Positions 26,600 to 35,802 of a DNA stretch of 64,000 nucleotides are shown here, piece by piece; position 1 is the stretch's first letter; the number at the start of each line of letters is the position of its first letter. A program made the translations under genes and the position numbers. The DNA lies in contig URIR01000005.1 in the NCBI GenBank assembly GCA_900547955.1, positions 6,538 through 70,537 on the forward strand, written 5' to 3'. The DNA comes from an uncultured Eubacteriales bacterium. Lineage in GTDB: Bacteria > Bacillota > Clostridia > Christensenellales > QALW01. The notes beneath the pieces are model-generated. The model was not told where the DNA came from. It saw only the letters and a list, made by a program, of their open reading frames with translations, and did not search any database.

Positions 26600-27602
26600 G
26601 TCCTCTTCTTATAAGCGAAAGTAGAGCTGCGGCAGTAATAGCGGCGGCTAGAGGCGGAATAAGACTGCCGCAGATTATATACAGCCTGCATAAAATATAG
26701 GCTGAGCCGGCGGCGGCGGCCCTGGCCCCGATAAAAAAGAGAGGGCTTATTTCCTTAGGCAGAAAGGCCAGCGCCTGCATGCATATGGAAAGTCCGGAAA
26801 AGCTTAAAAGGAAAGAGCATATAGGGAGCAGGCTTTCAAGGGGCAGTCCCAGCGCGCTTAGGCGGCTTATGCCGTTGGTCATTTCCATTATACCGGCAAT
26901 TATTCCTCCGGCTAAGCCGTTTAAAAGCCCGAAATCATCAGCCAGCGCTATTATTACTCCGAAAAGGAGCATATATCCGCCTACTGAGAGTATGGCTTTA
27001 ATAGAGGAGAGTATGCTTCTGCGCATAATTTCTCCTATGGAAGAGACAATTTCTTCCGTCTGGATTATGTCCTGCCGGGAGGCGGCCGGCGAAAACAAGC
27101 CGTATAGAGAGCCGGTAAAAAGGCAGGCTAGATAATGTATAATAAGCAGGGGCAGGCCTAATTCGGGCGCCCCCAATATGGCGGCGGCTACGCTGCCTGT
27201 AATAAATACCGGGCCTGAGCTGTGACAGAGCACGCTCAGCGGTTTAAGCTGAGAGAGGGAGATATATTTTTGATTATAAAGCTCTCCGCACATGCGCGCG
27301 CCTGTGGGGTAACCGCATAACAGGCTCATGGCCAGAGCATAGCCCCCTGCTTTGGGCATGCCCATAAAGCGCATAAGGGGCTTGAGTATTTTGCCGAAAG
27401 CGGGCGCGCAGCCTAAAAGAAGGAGTGCCTGGGAGGCTATAAAAAAGGGAAGCAGCGCGGGCAGCACAGCTTTTGCCCAAAGCAGGATAATATCCGCCGC
27501 GCCCTTAAGTACTGTTTGGGAGCGGCAGATTGAGAGTATAATAAAAGCGGCAAACAGCAGTATATATATGTATCTGGGTCGAAAAATTCTTTTTATCTTC
27601 AA
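26550..27602 (-). CDS. ylbJ: YlbJ-like sporulation membrane protein
   Basis: A 350-residue polytopic membrane protein with nucleoside-recognition (Gate) domains, matching YlbJ of the spore-forming Bacillota: an N-terminal span (YILLFAAFIILSI), then KAVLPALLPFFIASQALL, LLCGYPTGARMCGELY near 95-110 and CHSSGPVFITGSVA near 130-145. About eight membrane spans. In B. subtilis ylbJ is sigma-E dependent and needed for normal spores. It starts at a TTG (27600-27602) behind AAGGAGG. The gene next to rsmD-coaD is a usual YlbJ location. The coding end overlaps the coiled-coil gene by 50 bases. Confidence 0.88.
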   Translation of the reverse strand: MKIKRIFRPRYIYILLFAAFIILSICRSQTVLKGAADIILLWAKAVLPALLPFFIASQALLLLGCAPAFGKILKPLMRFMGMPKAGGYALAMSLLCGYPTGARMCGELYNQKYISLSQLKPLSVLCHSSGPVFITGSVAAAILGAPELGLPLLIIHYLACLFTGSLYGLFSPAASRQDIIQTEEIVSSIGEIMRRSILSSIKAILSVGGYMLLFGVIIALADDFGLLNGLAGGIIAGIMEMTNGISRLSALGLPLESLLPICSFLLSFSGLSICMQALAFLPKEISPLFFIGARAAAAGSAYILCRLYIICGSLIPPLAAAITAAALLSLIRRGLISRTGRGTASPGRHT

Positions 27603-27688
27603 GCGGTACGCCTCCTTGGCATGGCCTGCCGTTACTATAGAAAGTATATTCGGCTGTTTACTAGATTATGAGCTAAAAGGAGTTTTTA

Positions 27689-29347
27689 ATGAGCTATAAG
27701 GCGCTTTACAGAAAATGGCGGCCTGAATTTTTCCGTGACGTAGTAGGGCAGGAGGTTATAGTGCGCACGCTAAGGGCGCAGATAGCTTCGGGCCATATAG
27801 CGCACGCTTATCTTTTTACCGGACCGCGCGGCACGGGCAAGACCAGCATGGCTAAAATTTTTGCGCGCGCGATAAACTGTCCCGAGCCAGAGGAGGGCGA
27901 CGCCTGCGGTAAATGCGAGGTATGCGCCGCTCTTAGGGGAGAGGCGATGGACATTGTTGAAATGGACGCCGCCAGCAATAATGGTGTGGACGAGATACGG
28001 GCGCTCAGGGAGAATATAGTTTTCCCGCCTGCGGTGGGGAAATATAAGGTGTATATAATAGACGAAGTGCATATGCTTTCGCAGGGCGCGTTTAACGCGC
28101 TGCTGAAAACTCTTGAGGAGCCGCCTGAGCATGCGGTGTTTATTCTGGCTACTACCGAGGTGCATAAGCTTCCGGCCACTATTCTTTCCAGATGTCAGCG
28201 CTTTAATTTTAAGAGCATAAGCGTTTCGGATATAAGCGGTTATCTTGAAAAGGTGCTTAAGGCAAGCGGCGCCAGCTTTGAGCCTCAGGCGGTAGAGCTG
28301 ATAGCCCGGTCGGCCGAGGGAGGAATGAGAGACGCGCTGTCAATAGCCGATATGTGCTTATCCTATTGCGGGGATAAGGTGGGATACGAGGACGTCGTAA
28401 GCATTTTAGGCACGGCGGACAGAGAATTTATGTTTAAATGCGCCGAAGCGCTGATAGATTCGGATGTAAAAGGCGCGCTGGACTCCTGCGCTCAGCTTAT
28501 CGACGGCGGCGGGGATATAGGCGTATTTATAAGAGATATTATGAGTCATCTTTCAGATGTGCTTACGGCCAAGCTTGCAGGCAGGGAGGCGTTAAAGGCT
28601 TTGCCTGAGGATATCGCCAAAAGGCTGTGTCTCCAGGGAGAGCGCTCCGACTCGGACAGACTGATGCGCGCGATAGAATTGCTGGCTCAGGCGGAGAGCG
28701 AGCTTAAGCAGCATTCGCGGCCCAGGGTTATCCTAAGCGCAGTTATGGCCAGAATCTGTACGCCCAGGCTGGAGGAGGACGCCTCGGCGCTTAGGGACAG
28801 GCTTTCATCCCTGGAAAAGGAATTGGACCGTCTTAAGATGGAGGGCGCCGCGGCTATGGCCCAGGCGGGTCAATCGGGGCGGCGGGGAGACCAACCGGGT
28901 ATTGAGCCTTCCTCAGGAATTCCGCGGCCGGCAAAGGAGGCTAGGGCTGATTCCGCTAAAGCGGGGCCTGCAGTAAAAAAAGCCTCTTCGGCGCGAAACG
29001 AAGCAGAACCGGATTCCCAGAGCGAGCTTTGGGAGGCGCTGCTGGCAAGAATGCGCAAAAACGCCATGCCTGTTTATATGACGCTTAAAAGCGCTGAAGG
29101 AGGACGCAGGCAGGATAACGCATATATAATTATGTTTGCTCCAGAGCATGAGAGCAAGATGAAATTTATCAGCGGCAAGGCGGAGGCTATAGCTAAGGAA
29201 TTGGAGGCGCTTACGGGTGAAAAATTAGCCGTGCGTACCGAACAAACGGCGTCCGAGCCTAAAAAAAACGAGCAGGATGAGCTTATCGCAAATATAATAG
29301 ATATATTTGGAGAAGAAAATATACATTTTAAAGATTCGGAGGAATGA
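27689..29347 (+). CDS. dnaX: DNA polymerase III subunits gamma and tau
   Basis: A 552-residue clamp-loader ATPase. It shows YRPxxF-like YRKWRPEFFRDVVGQE at the N-terminus, Walker A FTGPRGTGKTS (about 43-53), zinc cysteines in CPEPEEGDACGKCEVC, Walker B IIDEVHMLS, sensor region LATTEVHKLPATILSRCQRF and a C-terminal Ala/Glu-rich tau-type linker from about 370. AAAAGGAG gives a good start. It begins the dnaX-ybaB-recR cluster. Confidence 0.96.
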   Translation: MSYKALYRKWRPEFFRDVVGQEVIVRTLRAQIASGHIAHAYLFTGPRGTGKTSMAKIFARAINCPEPEEGDACGKCEVCAALRGEAMDIVEMDAASNNGVDEIRALRENIVFPPAVGKYKVYIIDEVHMLSQGAFNALLKTLEEPPEHAVFILATTEVHKLPATILSRCQRFNFKSISVSDISGYLEKVLKASGASFEPQAVELIARSAEGGMRDALSIADMCLSYCGDKVGYEDVVSILGTADREFMFKCAEALIDSDVKGALDSCAQLIDGGGDIGVFIRDIMSHLSDVLTAKLAGREALKALPEDIAKRLCLQGERSDSDRLMRAIELLAQAESELKQHSRPRVILSAVMARICTPRLEEDASALRDRLSSLEKELDRLKMEGAAAMAQAGQSGRRGDQPGIEPSSGIPRPAKEARADSAKAGPAVKKASSARNEAEPDSQSELWEALLARMRKNAMPVYMTLKSAEGGRRQDNAYIIMFAPEHESKMKFISGKAEAIAKELEALTGEKLAVRTEQTASEPKKNEQDELIANIIDIFGEENIHFKDSEE

Positions 29348-29350
29348 ATT

Positions 29351-29686
29351 ATGGCAAAAGGCGGTTTTGGAGGTTTTGGCGGAGGAAATATGCAGCAGCT
29401 TATGAGGCAGGCTCAGAAGATGCAGCAGGATATGGAACAGGCGCAGCAGGAGCTGGGCCAAATGCAGATTGAGGCCAGCGCGGGCGGCGGTATGGTGAGC
29501 TGTACGGTAACGGGGCTTAAGGAAATAGTCTCCATAAAGATTAATCCCGCTATTGTGGACCCGGAGGATATAGAGCTGCTGGAGGATACGATTACTGCGG
29601 CGGTTAAGGAGGCTTTAGCCAAGGCTGAGGAAGCTCACGGCGAGCGCATGGGCCGGATAACCGGCGGCATGGGAGGTATGTTTTAA
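29351..29686 (+). CDS. YbaB/EbfC family nucleoid-associated protein
   Basis: A 111-residue protein with the family pattern: Gly/Phe-rich N-terminus, MRQAQKMQQDMEQAQQELGQ helix, then VTGLKEIVSIKINP and GRITGGMGGMF. It binds DNA as a dimer and is nearly always located between dnaX and recR, as here (three bases after dnaX). Confidence 0.93.
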   Translation: MAKGGFGGFGGGNMQQLMRQAQKMQQDMEQAQQELGQMQIEASAGGGMVSCTVTGLKEIVSIKINPAIVDPEDIELLEDTITAAVKEALAKAEEAHGERMGRITGGMGGMF

Positions 29687-29688
29687 TT

Positions 29689-30288
29689 TTGAGCATGTAT
29701 ATCGAACCTTTGGCGCGAGCAGTCAACGCGCTGTCCAAGCTGCCTGGAGTGGGCGGCAAATCGGCGCTTAGACTGGCTTATCATCTTATAGATATGCCTG
29801 AAGCGGACGTAAAGGAATTATCCGAGGCAATCCTGAGTGTGAAGGAAAAGGTAAAATACTGCCAGATATGCGGAAATTTCTGCGAGGAGGACATTTGCTC
29901 CATATGTCGAGACGAGGGCAGGGATAAGAGCACCGTGTGCGTAGTGCGCGACCCGCGCGATGTTATAAGCATGGAGCGCATGCGCGATTACCGCGGAGTT
30001 TATCATGTCCTGCACGGAACCATATCTCCGATGAACGGCATAGGGCCGGAGCAATTAAAAATAAAGCAGCTTTTGGAGCGCATTTCGCAGGGGGGCATTC
30101 AAGAGGTCATTCTGGCTACTAATCCGGACGTGGAGGGAGACGCTACAGCGCTTTATCTGGCCAGGCTGCTTAAGCCTCTGGGCGTAAGGGTAACGCGCAT
30201 AGCATACGGTATTCCCATCGGAGGCGAGCTGGAATATATAGACGAGGTTACTCTTTCAAGGGCGATGCAGGGGCGCCGGGATATGTAA
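29689..30288 (+). CDS. recR: Recombination protein RecR
   Basis: A 199-residue RecFOR-pathway protein: helix-hairpin-helix ALSKLPGVGGKSALRLA, a C4 zinc finger (CQICGNFCEEDICSIC, about 58-73) and a Toprim domain (VCVVRDPRDVISMERM, then EVILATNPDVEGDATALYL). The start is taken as TTG at 29689, 12 bases after GGGAGG; an ATG two codons later is also possible. Confidence 0.94.
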   Translation: MSMYIEPLARAVNALSKLPGVGGKSALRLAYHLIDMPEADVKELSEAILSVKEKVKYCQICGNFCEEDICSICRDEGRDKSTVCVVRDPRDVISMERMRDYRGVYHVLHGTISPMNGIGPEQLKIKQLLERISQGGIQEVILATNPDVEGDATALYLARLLKPLGVRVTRIAYGIPIGGELEYIDEVTLSRAMQGRRDM

Positions 30289-30348
30289 TTTCCGGCTAGG
30301 CGTTTATACTTTTCAGCGGGTTTAATCTAATTTTAGGCGCAAATAGGG

Positions 30349-30446
30349 GGCGGCTCTTGAGCATGCCTGCTTTTTAAAGCGGGCATGCCCCCGGCGCGCC
30401 TGCTAAGGCCCGCCGGGGCGGCGCGGAAGCGCCGTCAAGAGCCGCC
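30349..30446. repeat. Four-way-junction (cloverleaf) repeat element 2
   Basis: A perfect 12-bp outer stem (30349-30360 with 30435-30446) encloses three back-to-back hairpins: 30361-30388 (10 bp with one G-T pair), about 30387-30418 (CCCCGGCG/CGCCGGGG base) and 30419-30434 (6 bp, loop GGAA). It is followed by TTTTTT, so it can also terminate recR transcription. Same design as the elements at 3685, 57840 and 63775 but different sequence. Confidence 0.75.
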
Positions 30447-30530
30447 TTTTTTGTTCGGTCTCGGCCCGGCCAAGCTTCCGGTTCGGCCTCTGCTTCGCAC
30501 TCTGTTTTGCAAGCAGGCTGTTTGGGCCGG

Positions 30531-30627
30531 TTGGTTCTGCCGGCGGCTTTTAGATATTGAAATTTTCCGCTTCCTGACTTGGTTCTGTTGGCGGCTTTTT
30601 AGATATTGAGCTTTTCCGTTCCCTGAC
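30531..30627. repeat. Tandem direct repeat, two units of about 48 bp
   Basis: TTGGTTCTGCCGGCGGCTTT begins the first unit (30531-30578), and a copy with about seven differences begins at 30579 (to 30627). No open frame is supported across them. They lie between cloverleaf element 2 and the promoter of the CNNM locus. Confidence 0.6.
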
Positions 30628-30676
30628 TGCGCTTTTTTATCTGTATATTTGAAGCGAAAAAATTTACAAATATTTA

Positions 30677-30705
30677 TTGAATTTTATATGGTTGTGTGCT
30701 ATACT
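30677..30705 (+). promoter_or_regulatory. Sigma-A promoter of the leader-peptide/CNNM transporter locus
   Basis: TTGAAT at 30677-30682, 17-base spacer, TATACT at 30700-30705. Confidence 0.65.
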
Positions 30706-30747
30706 CTATTATCATAATCTGTTTTTATTATGGAGGTGGTTTCTTAC

Positions 30748-30819
30748 ATGGACGACGGCCCTGATTGTAATCACGAAAAATGCCGCAACACAGTAGTTCC
30801 GTGTAGCGTTATGCATTGA
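30748..30819 (+). CDS. Cys/His-containing 23-residue leader peptide upstream of CNNM transporter
   Basis: A 23-codon frame with an excellent ribosome site (GGAGGTGG, 8 bases before the ATG) lies 43 bases downstream of a good promoter. It encodes a peptide with CNHEKC and a third Cys near its C-terminus, so it has metal-ligand-type residues. It is followed directly by a hairpin (GGCCCCTTTCC pairing with GGGAAAGGGCC, about 30823-30854) and then the start of the transporter gene. The layout is that of a regulatory leader; metal sensing is my inference from its residues and neighbour. Confidence 0.6.
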   Translation: MDDGPDCNHEKCRNTVVPCSVMH

Positions 30820-30929
30820 TTTCGGCCCCTTTCCGCGGGTAATGGGAAAGGGCCTGGAATCCCTTTATTTTTTGGGAAAATGCTTTAACGCCCTTTTAAA
30901 TTGGGCATACTATTTTTGGAGGAATTATT

Positions 30930-32282
30930 GTGTTGTCGTCTGTTATTCTTTTAATTGTGCTTATTTTTATAAACGCTGCTTTTGCCAGCGCGGAAATAGC
31001 TGTCATTTCCTTAAACGAGGTCAAGCTTAAAAAGCTTGCGCCCGAAGGGGATAAGAGGGTTAAGCGTCTTAATAAGCTTACCAAGCAGCCGGCCCGCTTC
31101 CTAGCCACTATACAGGTGGCTATAACCTTAGCCAGCCTGCTGCAAAGCGCGTTTGCCGCAGATAATTTTGCCGAGCCTATGGCAGCGGCTCTGCTGGCGG
31201 CGGGAGTCCCCATTTCTGCGGGAGTTCTGGAAACAATCTGTATTATAATTATCACTCTTATTCTTTCATATTTTTCTCTTGTTTTCGGAGAACTAGTTCC
31301 TAAGCGTATAGCCATGAAAAAAGCCGAATCCCTAGCCCTGGGCATGTCGGGCGTGCTTTACGGCGTTTCCAAGATTTGCGCTCCTCTGGTTTGGCTGCTT
31401 ACCGTATCTACTAACGGAATACTGCGGCTTATGCGTATAAATCCTGAGGAGGAGGACGAAAAGGTTACTGAAGAGGAAATCCGCGGCTTGCTTTTAGAGG
31501 GCAACGAGCAGGGTACTATTCAGGCTGAGGAAAACGAGATTATTCAAAATGTTTTTGAATTTAATGATACCGACGTGCAGGAGCTCTGCACTCATCGCCG
31601 CGAAATAGTCGCGCTGCATATGGAGGACGACGATAGTCAGTGGGCGAAAACCATATTTGAAAACAGGCATACCTTTTATCCGGTCTGCGATAAGACTATG
31701 GACGATGTAATAGGCATATTGGATACTAGAGATTATTTCCGCATGAACGACCGAAGCCGGGATAATTTAATAGCTCATGCTATGCAGACTCCGTTGTTTG
31801 TGCCCGAAACTATGGCGGCTAATATACTTTTCCGCAGAATGAAGGAGAGCCGTACATATTTTGCGGTGGTTGTAGACGAATACGGCGGTCTGACAGGTAT
31901 AATTACGCTGCATGATATTATGGAATCCCTGGTGGGCGAATTGGATGAAATGAACGCCCCTCCAAAGCCGTCTGATATCGAGCAGCTTAAAGAGGACGAA
32001 TGGAGCATACAGGGCTGCGCGCCTCTGGACGATGTGGCTGAAGCGCTCGACGTCCAGCTGCCTGTGGATATATATGATACCTTCAGCGGTTATATCTGCG
32101 GCATGATAGACCGGGTGCCCAATGACGGGGAGCGCTTTAAATGCGAAAGCGAGGAGCTTATTATTGAAGTCAGGGAAGTGGAAAACCATACTATAGGCCA
32201 AACGGTTGTAAAACGTAAGGCTAAAGAGCCGGCTGAGGAGGAAAATATAAGGCCTAAGCGAAAAGCGCTTGAGCAGGAATGA
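30930..32282 (+). CDS. CNNM/CorC-type transporter (hemolysin C family)
   Basis: A 450-residue membrane protein of the CNNM family, implicated in Mg2+ or Co2+ export. Residues about 1-180 are the DUF21/CNNM membrane domain (ILLIVLIFINAAFASAEIAV, ATIQVAITLASLLQSAFA, LVFGELVPKRIAM), about 200-330 a CBS pair (THRREIVALHMEDD, FAVVVDEYGGLTGIIT), and about 345-425 the CorC/HlyC C-terminal domain (IQGCAPLDDVAEALDVQLP). It starts at GTG 30930, seven bases after GGAGG. The preceding leader peptide and hairpin suggest translational or attenuation control. Confidence 0.9.
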   Translation: MLSSVILLIVLIFINAAFASAEIAVISLNEVKLKKLAPEGDKRVKRLNKLTKQPARFLATIQVAITLASLLQSAFAADNFAEPMAAALLAAGVPISAGVLETICIIIITLILSYFSLVFGELVPKRIAMKKAESLALGMSGVLYGVSKICAPLVWLLTVSTNGILRLMRINPEEEDEKVTEEEIRGLLLEGNEQGTIQAEENEIIQNVFEFNDTDVQELCTHRREIVALHMEDDDSQWAKTIFENRHTFYPVCDKTMDDVIGILDTRDYFRMNDRSRDNLIAHAMQTPLFVPETMAANILFRRMKESRTYFAVVVDEYGGLTGIITLHDIMESLVGELDEMNAPPKPSDIEQLKEDEWSIQGCAPLDDVAEALDVQLPVDIYDTFSGYICGMIDRVPNDGERFKCESEELIIEVREVENHTIGQTVVKRKAKEPAEEENIRPKRKALEQE

Positions 32283-32744
32283 AATCTGCAATATACAGCA
32301 TGCCGCGAAAATTAGATAAAGCAGGCGTTTTAAAGAATTGCGGCAGGCGAAAGATTTTCAGGGGCGCGGCGCTATTAAAGGATGAGCTTTGGTAAGACGG
32401 TATCAGAATAAAGCCGGTTTAATTTAAAAAACAGTATTATTGCAGAAACAGGGTGCGCTGCGGGTATAGGCGGCGCTTCCTGTTTTTTCTGTCTTGCCAT
32501 GCGTCAGAGCATATTTTTTCGCAGGATAGATATAAAAATCATGGCTTGTCTAAGAATATCCGTGCTGTTTAAGCTGTTTTTGCTTGACGTAGCATTGCGG
32601 ATGGGGTTAAAATATAAGCGGTTAGTCTGGGATAACTGAATTTTCTATGAAAGAAACAGACTAGTTTTAGACTGAAAAACAGCACAGCGCAAAAATGTGT
32701 TGTAAACTTTGGAAAATTAATTATAATAAATTCAGGTAGGTGAT
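32283..32744. other. Gene-free stretch with terminator and copA promoter
   Basis: No gene is supported. A GC-containing hairpin at about 32447-32492 (AACAGG pairing with CCTGTT, with inner GCGC pairs, then TTTTTT) can end the CNNM transcript. The copper ATPase promoter is TTGTAA (32700-32705), a 16-base spacer and TATAAT (32722-32727). I found no CsoR- or CueR-type operator with confidence. Confidence 0.6.
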
Positions 32745-35351
32745 ATGGTGAAGACAGAAAAATATAATGTTACCGGAATGACCTGTGCGGCCTGTCAGGC
32801 CAACGTAACACGCTGCGTTAAAAAGCTGGAGGGCGTAGAGGACGTAAACGTCAGTTTGCTGGCTAACAGTATGACTGTTTTATATGACGAGAGCAGGCTG
32901 AAGCCTGAAAATATAATAAATGCCGTCCAGGCCGCGGGTTACAATGCGTCCAATATGGAAAAGGAGCTTAAGAAGGCTGAGGGCTTTAAAGGAGAATGGC
33001 TTTCAAGGAAGGAGCGCGCCGAATCAGAGCGCCAGGGAATGAAAAAACGGCTGCTGTATTCGGTTATTCTGCTTGTGCCTCTGATGTATATAGCTATGGG
33101 CGATATGCTCTCGCTGCCTGTTCCGTCCATATTAACCGGAACGCAGAACGCGCTGATTTCGGCTTTGGCTCAATTGATTTTAACCGTACCTATAATTTTT
33201 ATCAATAGACGTTTTTATCAATTTGGCTTTAAAGCGCTTTTTCACGGCGCTCCCAATATGGACTCGCTGGTGGCTATAGGCTCGGGCGCGTCCCTTATCT
33301 ACGGGCTTTTTGCCATGTTCCGCATGGCTTATGGCTTTGGACGCGGGGACATGGCTGTGGTGCATGAGTATGCGCATGCGTTGTATTTTGAATCGGCTGC
33401 CATGATTTTAACGCTGGTGACGGTAGGCAAGTATCTTGAAGCCAGAAGCAAATCCAAGACCTCCCAGGCTCTGGATAAGCTTATGGATCTTGCGCCTAAA
33501 ACGGCGGTTATTATTAAAGACGGCGTGGAAATTGAGGTGCCTGCCGAGCAGGTTGCGGCGGGGGATATAGTTGTAGTACGCCCGGGCGGGGGAATACCTG
33601 TGGATGGAATTGTCGTTCAGGGGCGCGGCTATGTGGACCAGGCTGCAATAACAGGCGAGAGCATACCTGTGGAAAAAAATCCGGGAGATTCGGTTATCTC
33701 AGCTACAATAAATAAAAACGGAACATTTCAATTCAAAGCTTCAAAGGTGGGCGAGGATACGACGCTTTCTCAAATTATCCGTCTTGTGGACGAGGCAAGC
33801 AATTCAAAGGCTCCAATAGCGCGTTTGGCCGATAAGGTGAGCGGCGTGTTTGTGCCCGTTGTTATTGCTATTGCTGCTGTAACGGCCGTTATATGGCTTA
33901 TTGCGGGTGAGAATTTTGAGTTTGCGCTTTCCAACGCGATTTCAGTGCTGGTAATTTCCTGCCCGTGCGCGCTTGGCCTGGCTACCCCTGTGGCTATTAT
34001 GGTAGGTACGGGTAAAGCCGCGGAAATGGGCATTTTAATAAAGTCGGCGGAAAGTCTGGAAAATTTGCATAATATTGATACTATAGTTTTGGATAAAACG
34101 GGTACTATAACCTCAGGCAGTCCGGCAGTTACCGACATAATACCGCTGGGCGGGATTACGCGCGAAAAGCTTTTAATTACGGCTGCTTCGGCTGAAAGAG
34201 GAAGCGAGCATCCTTTAGCTCAGGCAATTGTGGAAAAGGCCGGGCAGGAGGGACTGTCTCTTTTGGCGGCTGAGAGCTTTGAGGCGGTTTCAGGCCGCGG
34301 AATAACGGCTTATATAGATGGAAAGAAAATTTTGGCCGGCAATGCCGCCTTTATGGAGGAGAACGGATTATTTGACGGCGGGGATTCTCTTGCGGCGCTT
34401 GAAAAGGCCCGTGCTTTGGCTCAGGAGGGAAAAACTCCTCTTATATTTTCCTGCGGCGGCGAGCTCTTAGGAATAATCGCCGTGGCGGACACTATACGCG
34501 AATCCAGCAGAACGGCTATAAAGCGGTTTGCGCAGATGGGCCTAAGAGTAGTTATGCTTACGGGGGATAATAGGATAACTGCCGAGGCCATTAGAAAGGA
34601 ACTGAATATTTCCGAGGCGATAACCGACGTGCTGCCTACTCAAAAGGAGGCGCATATCCGGGCGCTTCAGGAGCAGGGGCATAAAGTTGCTATGGTAGGA
34701 GACGGTATTAACGACGCTCCCGCTCTTACTCGAAGCGATGTGGGCATAGCTATAGGCGCGGGAACGGATATTGCTATTGAGTCGGCTGACGTGGTGCTTA
34801 TGAAGGATTCGCTTGAAGACGTAGCTTCGGCTGTGCAGCTAAGCAGGGCGGTAGTGCGCAATATTCATATGAATCTGTTTTGGGCGTTCTTTTATAATAT
34901 TCTGGGTATTCCTCTGGCGGCGGGCGCGCTTTTCCCCGCCTTTGGGCTGCGGCTTAGTCCTATGATAGGCTCGGCGGCAATGAGCCTGAGCTCGGTGTGC
35001 GTTGTAGCCAATGCCCTGAGACTGCGCTTTTTTAAGGATAAAGGCCGTACTGCGGCTGTAAAGGAGAATGAAAGCGCTATTCCGGAACAGGAGCAAATAA
35101 CCGCTGAACAGGCGGATAAAAAGGGAGATATGACTATGAAAAAAATAATTAAGGTAGACGGAATGATGTGCGCTCATTGCCAGGAGCATGTGCGCAAGGC
35201 GTTAGCGGCAGTTGACGGCGTGCAGTCGGTTGAGGTCAGCCTGGAGGATAAGCAGGCGGTCGTTGTTTTAAATAAGGAAGTGCCCGACTCCGCTTTAAAT
35301 GAAGCGGTGACTGAGGCGGGATATACTCCTGTTGGCTGTATAAACGCTTAG
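32745..35351 (+). CDS. copA: Copper-translocating P1B-type ATPase with N- and C-terminal metal-binding domains
   Basis: An 868-residue Cu(+) export ATPase. Residues 1-70 are a heavy-metal-associated domain (GMTCAACQ); membrane spans follow from about 100, the actuator has TGESIPVEK, the metal-site helix carries CPC in ISCPCALGLATP, phosphorylation is at DKTGTITSG, and the hinge is GDGINDAPALT. After the last membrane helices (to about 765) a Glu/Gln-rich linker leads to a second, C-terminal metal-binding domain (GMMCAHCQEH) like the copper chaperone CopZ. An internal ribosome site may allow that domain to be made separately (35136-35351). AGGTAGGTGAT precedes the start. Confidence 0.94.
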   Translation: MVKTEKYNVTGMTCAACQANVTRCVKKLEGVEDVNVSLLANSMTVLYDESRLKPENIINAVQAAGYNASNMEKELKKAEGFKGEWLSRKERAESERQGMKKRLLYSVILLVPLMYIAMGDMLSLPVPSILTGTQNALISALAQLILTVPIIFINRRFYQFGFKALFHGAPNMDSLVAIGSGASLIYGLFAMFRMAYGFGRGDMAVVHEYAHALYFESAAMILTLVTVGKYLEARSKSKTSQALDKLMDLAPKTAVIIKDGVEIEVPAEQVAAGDIVVVRPGGGIPVDGIVVQGRGYVDQAAITGESIPVEKNPGDSVISATINKNGTFQFKASKVGEDTTLSQIIRLVDEASNSKAPIARLADKVSGVFVPVVIAIAAVTAVIWLIAGENFEFALSNAISVLVISCPCALGLATPVAIMVGTGKAAEMGILIKSAESLENLHNIDTIVLDKTGTITSGSPAVTDIIPLGGITREKLLITAASAERGSEHPLAQAIVEKAGQEGLSLLAAESFEAVSGRGITAYIDGKKILAGNAAFMEENGLFDGGDSLAALEKARALAQEGKTPLIFSCGGELLGIIAVADTIRESSRTAIKRFAQMGLRVVMLTGDNRITAEAIRKELNISEAITDVLPTQKEAHIRALQEQGHKVAMVGDGINDAPALTRSDVGIAIGAGTDIAIESADVVLMKDSLEDVASAVQLSRAVVRNIHMNLFWAFFYNILGIPLAAGALFPAFGLRLSPMIGSAAMSLSSVCVVANALRLRFFKDKGRTAAVKENESAIPEQEQITAEQADKKGDMTMKKIIKVDGMMCAHCQEHVRKALAAVDGVQSVEVSLEDKQAVVVLNKEVPDSALNEAVTEAGYTPVGCINA
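35136..35351 (+). CDS. Possible free CopZ-like chaperone from an internal start in copA
   Basis: Within the copA frame, AGGGAG (35122-35127) lies 8 bases before an ATG at codon 798 (35136), with another in-frame ATG two codons earlier. Starting there gives a complete 71-residue heavy-metal-associated domain (GMMCAHCQ near its N-terminus) and nothing else, exactly the size of a stand-alone CopZ. Whether the site is used cannot be told from sequence. Confidence 0.4.
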   Translation: MKKIIKVDGMMCAHCQEHVRKALAAVDGVQSVEVSLEDKQAVVVLNKEVPDSALNEAVTEAGYTPVGCINA

Positions 35352-35402
35352 AGAATGTAAAAGCCTGCTTTGGCCAAGACGGCATAAGCAAATATGGGCG
35401 TG

Positions 35403-35443
35403 AAAACGGCGCGGCTCCTCTTAGAAGCCGCGCCGTTTTTTTA
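35403..35443 (+). terminator. Rho-independent terminator after copA
   Basis: AAAACGGCGCGGCT pairs with AGCCGCGCCGTTTT, nine-base loop, then a run of seven Ts. Confidence 0.9.
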
Positions 35444-35528
35444 TGCTGTAAAAGGCGTTATGGGATTTGTAGTTTGCTCTAAATTCGCGGTTTCAATGAA
35501 AATCATGCTTTTCGGGTAAAATAATATA

Positions 35529-35793
35529 GACAATATAATTAAAGCTCAATGCGTTTTTAAAGGAAATATCCGGCGCATCTGCTTTGCCGGGCAGTTTTCC
35601 GGTTTATACAGTATGCGTTAAGCTGCGCATATTTAACGCGGCGCAGCGGTATTTATGGCAAAAGTTCAGCAAGCCGAAAATTGTATTTTTAGCTTTGCCG
35701 GGCGGCGGAAAACGGAAATATCAGGATTATTTGCTTAATAACTGCGCGGCAAATAGCTTTGCTGACCTCGCATTGTATTCTGATTATATTATC
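35529..35793. mobile_element. Family-B inverted-repeat element, diverged copy
   Basis: A 265-bp stretch bounded by TA on both sides; ends are GACAATATAATTAAAGCTCA and, at the right, GCATTGTATTCTGATTATAT, recognisable as degraded family-B termini. No coding capacity. It lies between the copA terminator and the recombinase gene. Confidence 0.6.
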
Positions 35794-35802
35794 TAATAAG
35801 TA

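Noticed and set aside
30361..30446. Cloverleaf elements as tRNA-like genes
   Set aside because: Four-arm shape only; no acceptor CCA, T-loop GTTCRANYC, D-loop or anticodon-loop pattern, and arm sizes are wrong.
30531..30627. Two-unit direct repeat as a CRISPR remnant
   Set aside because: Only two adjoining diverged units with no spacers; no cas genes in the window.
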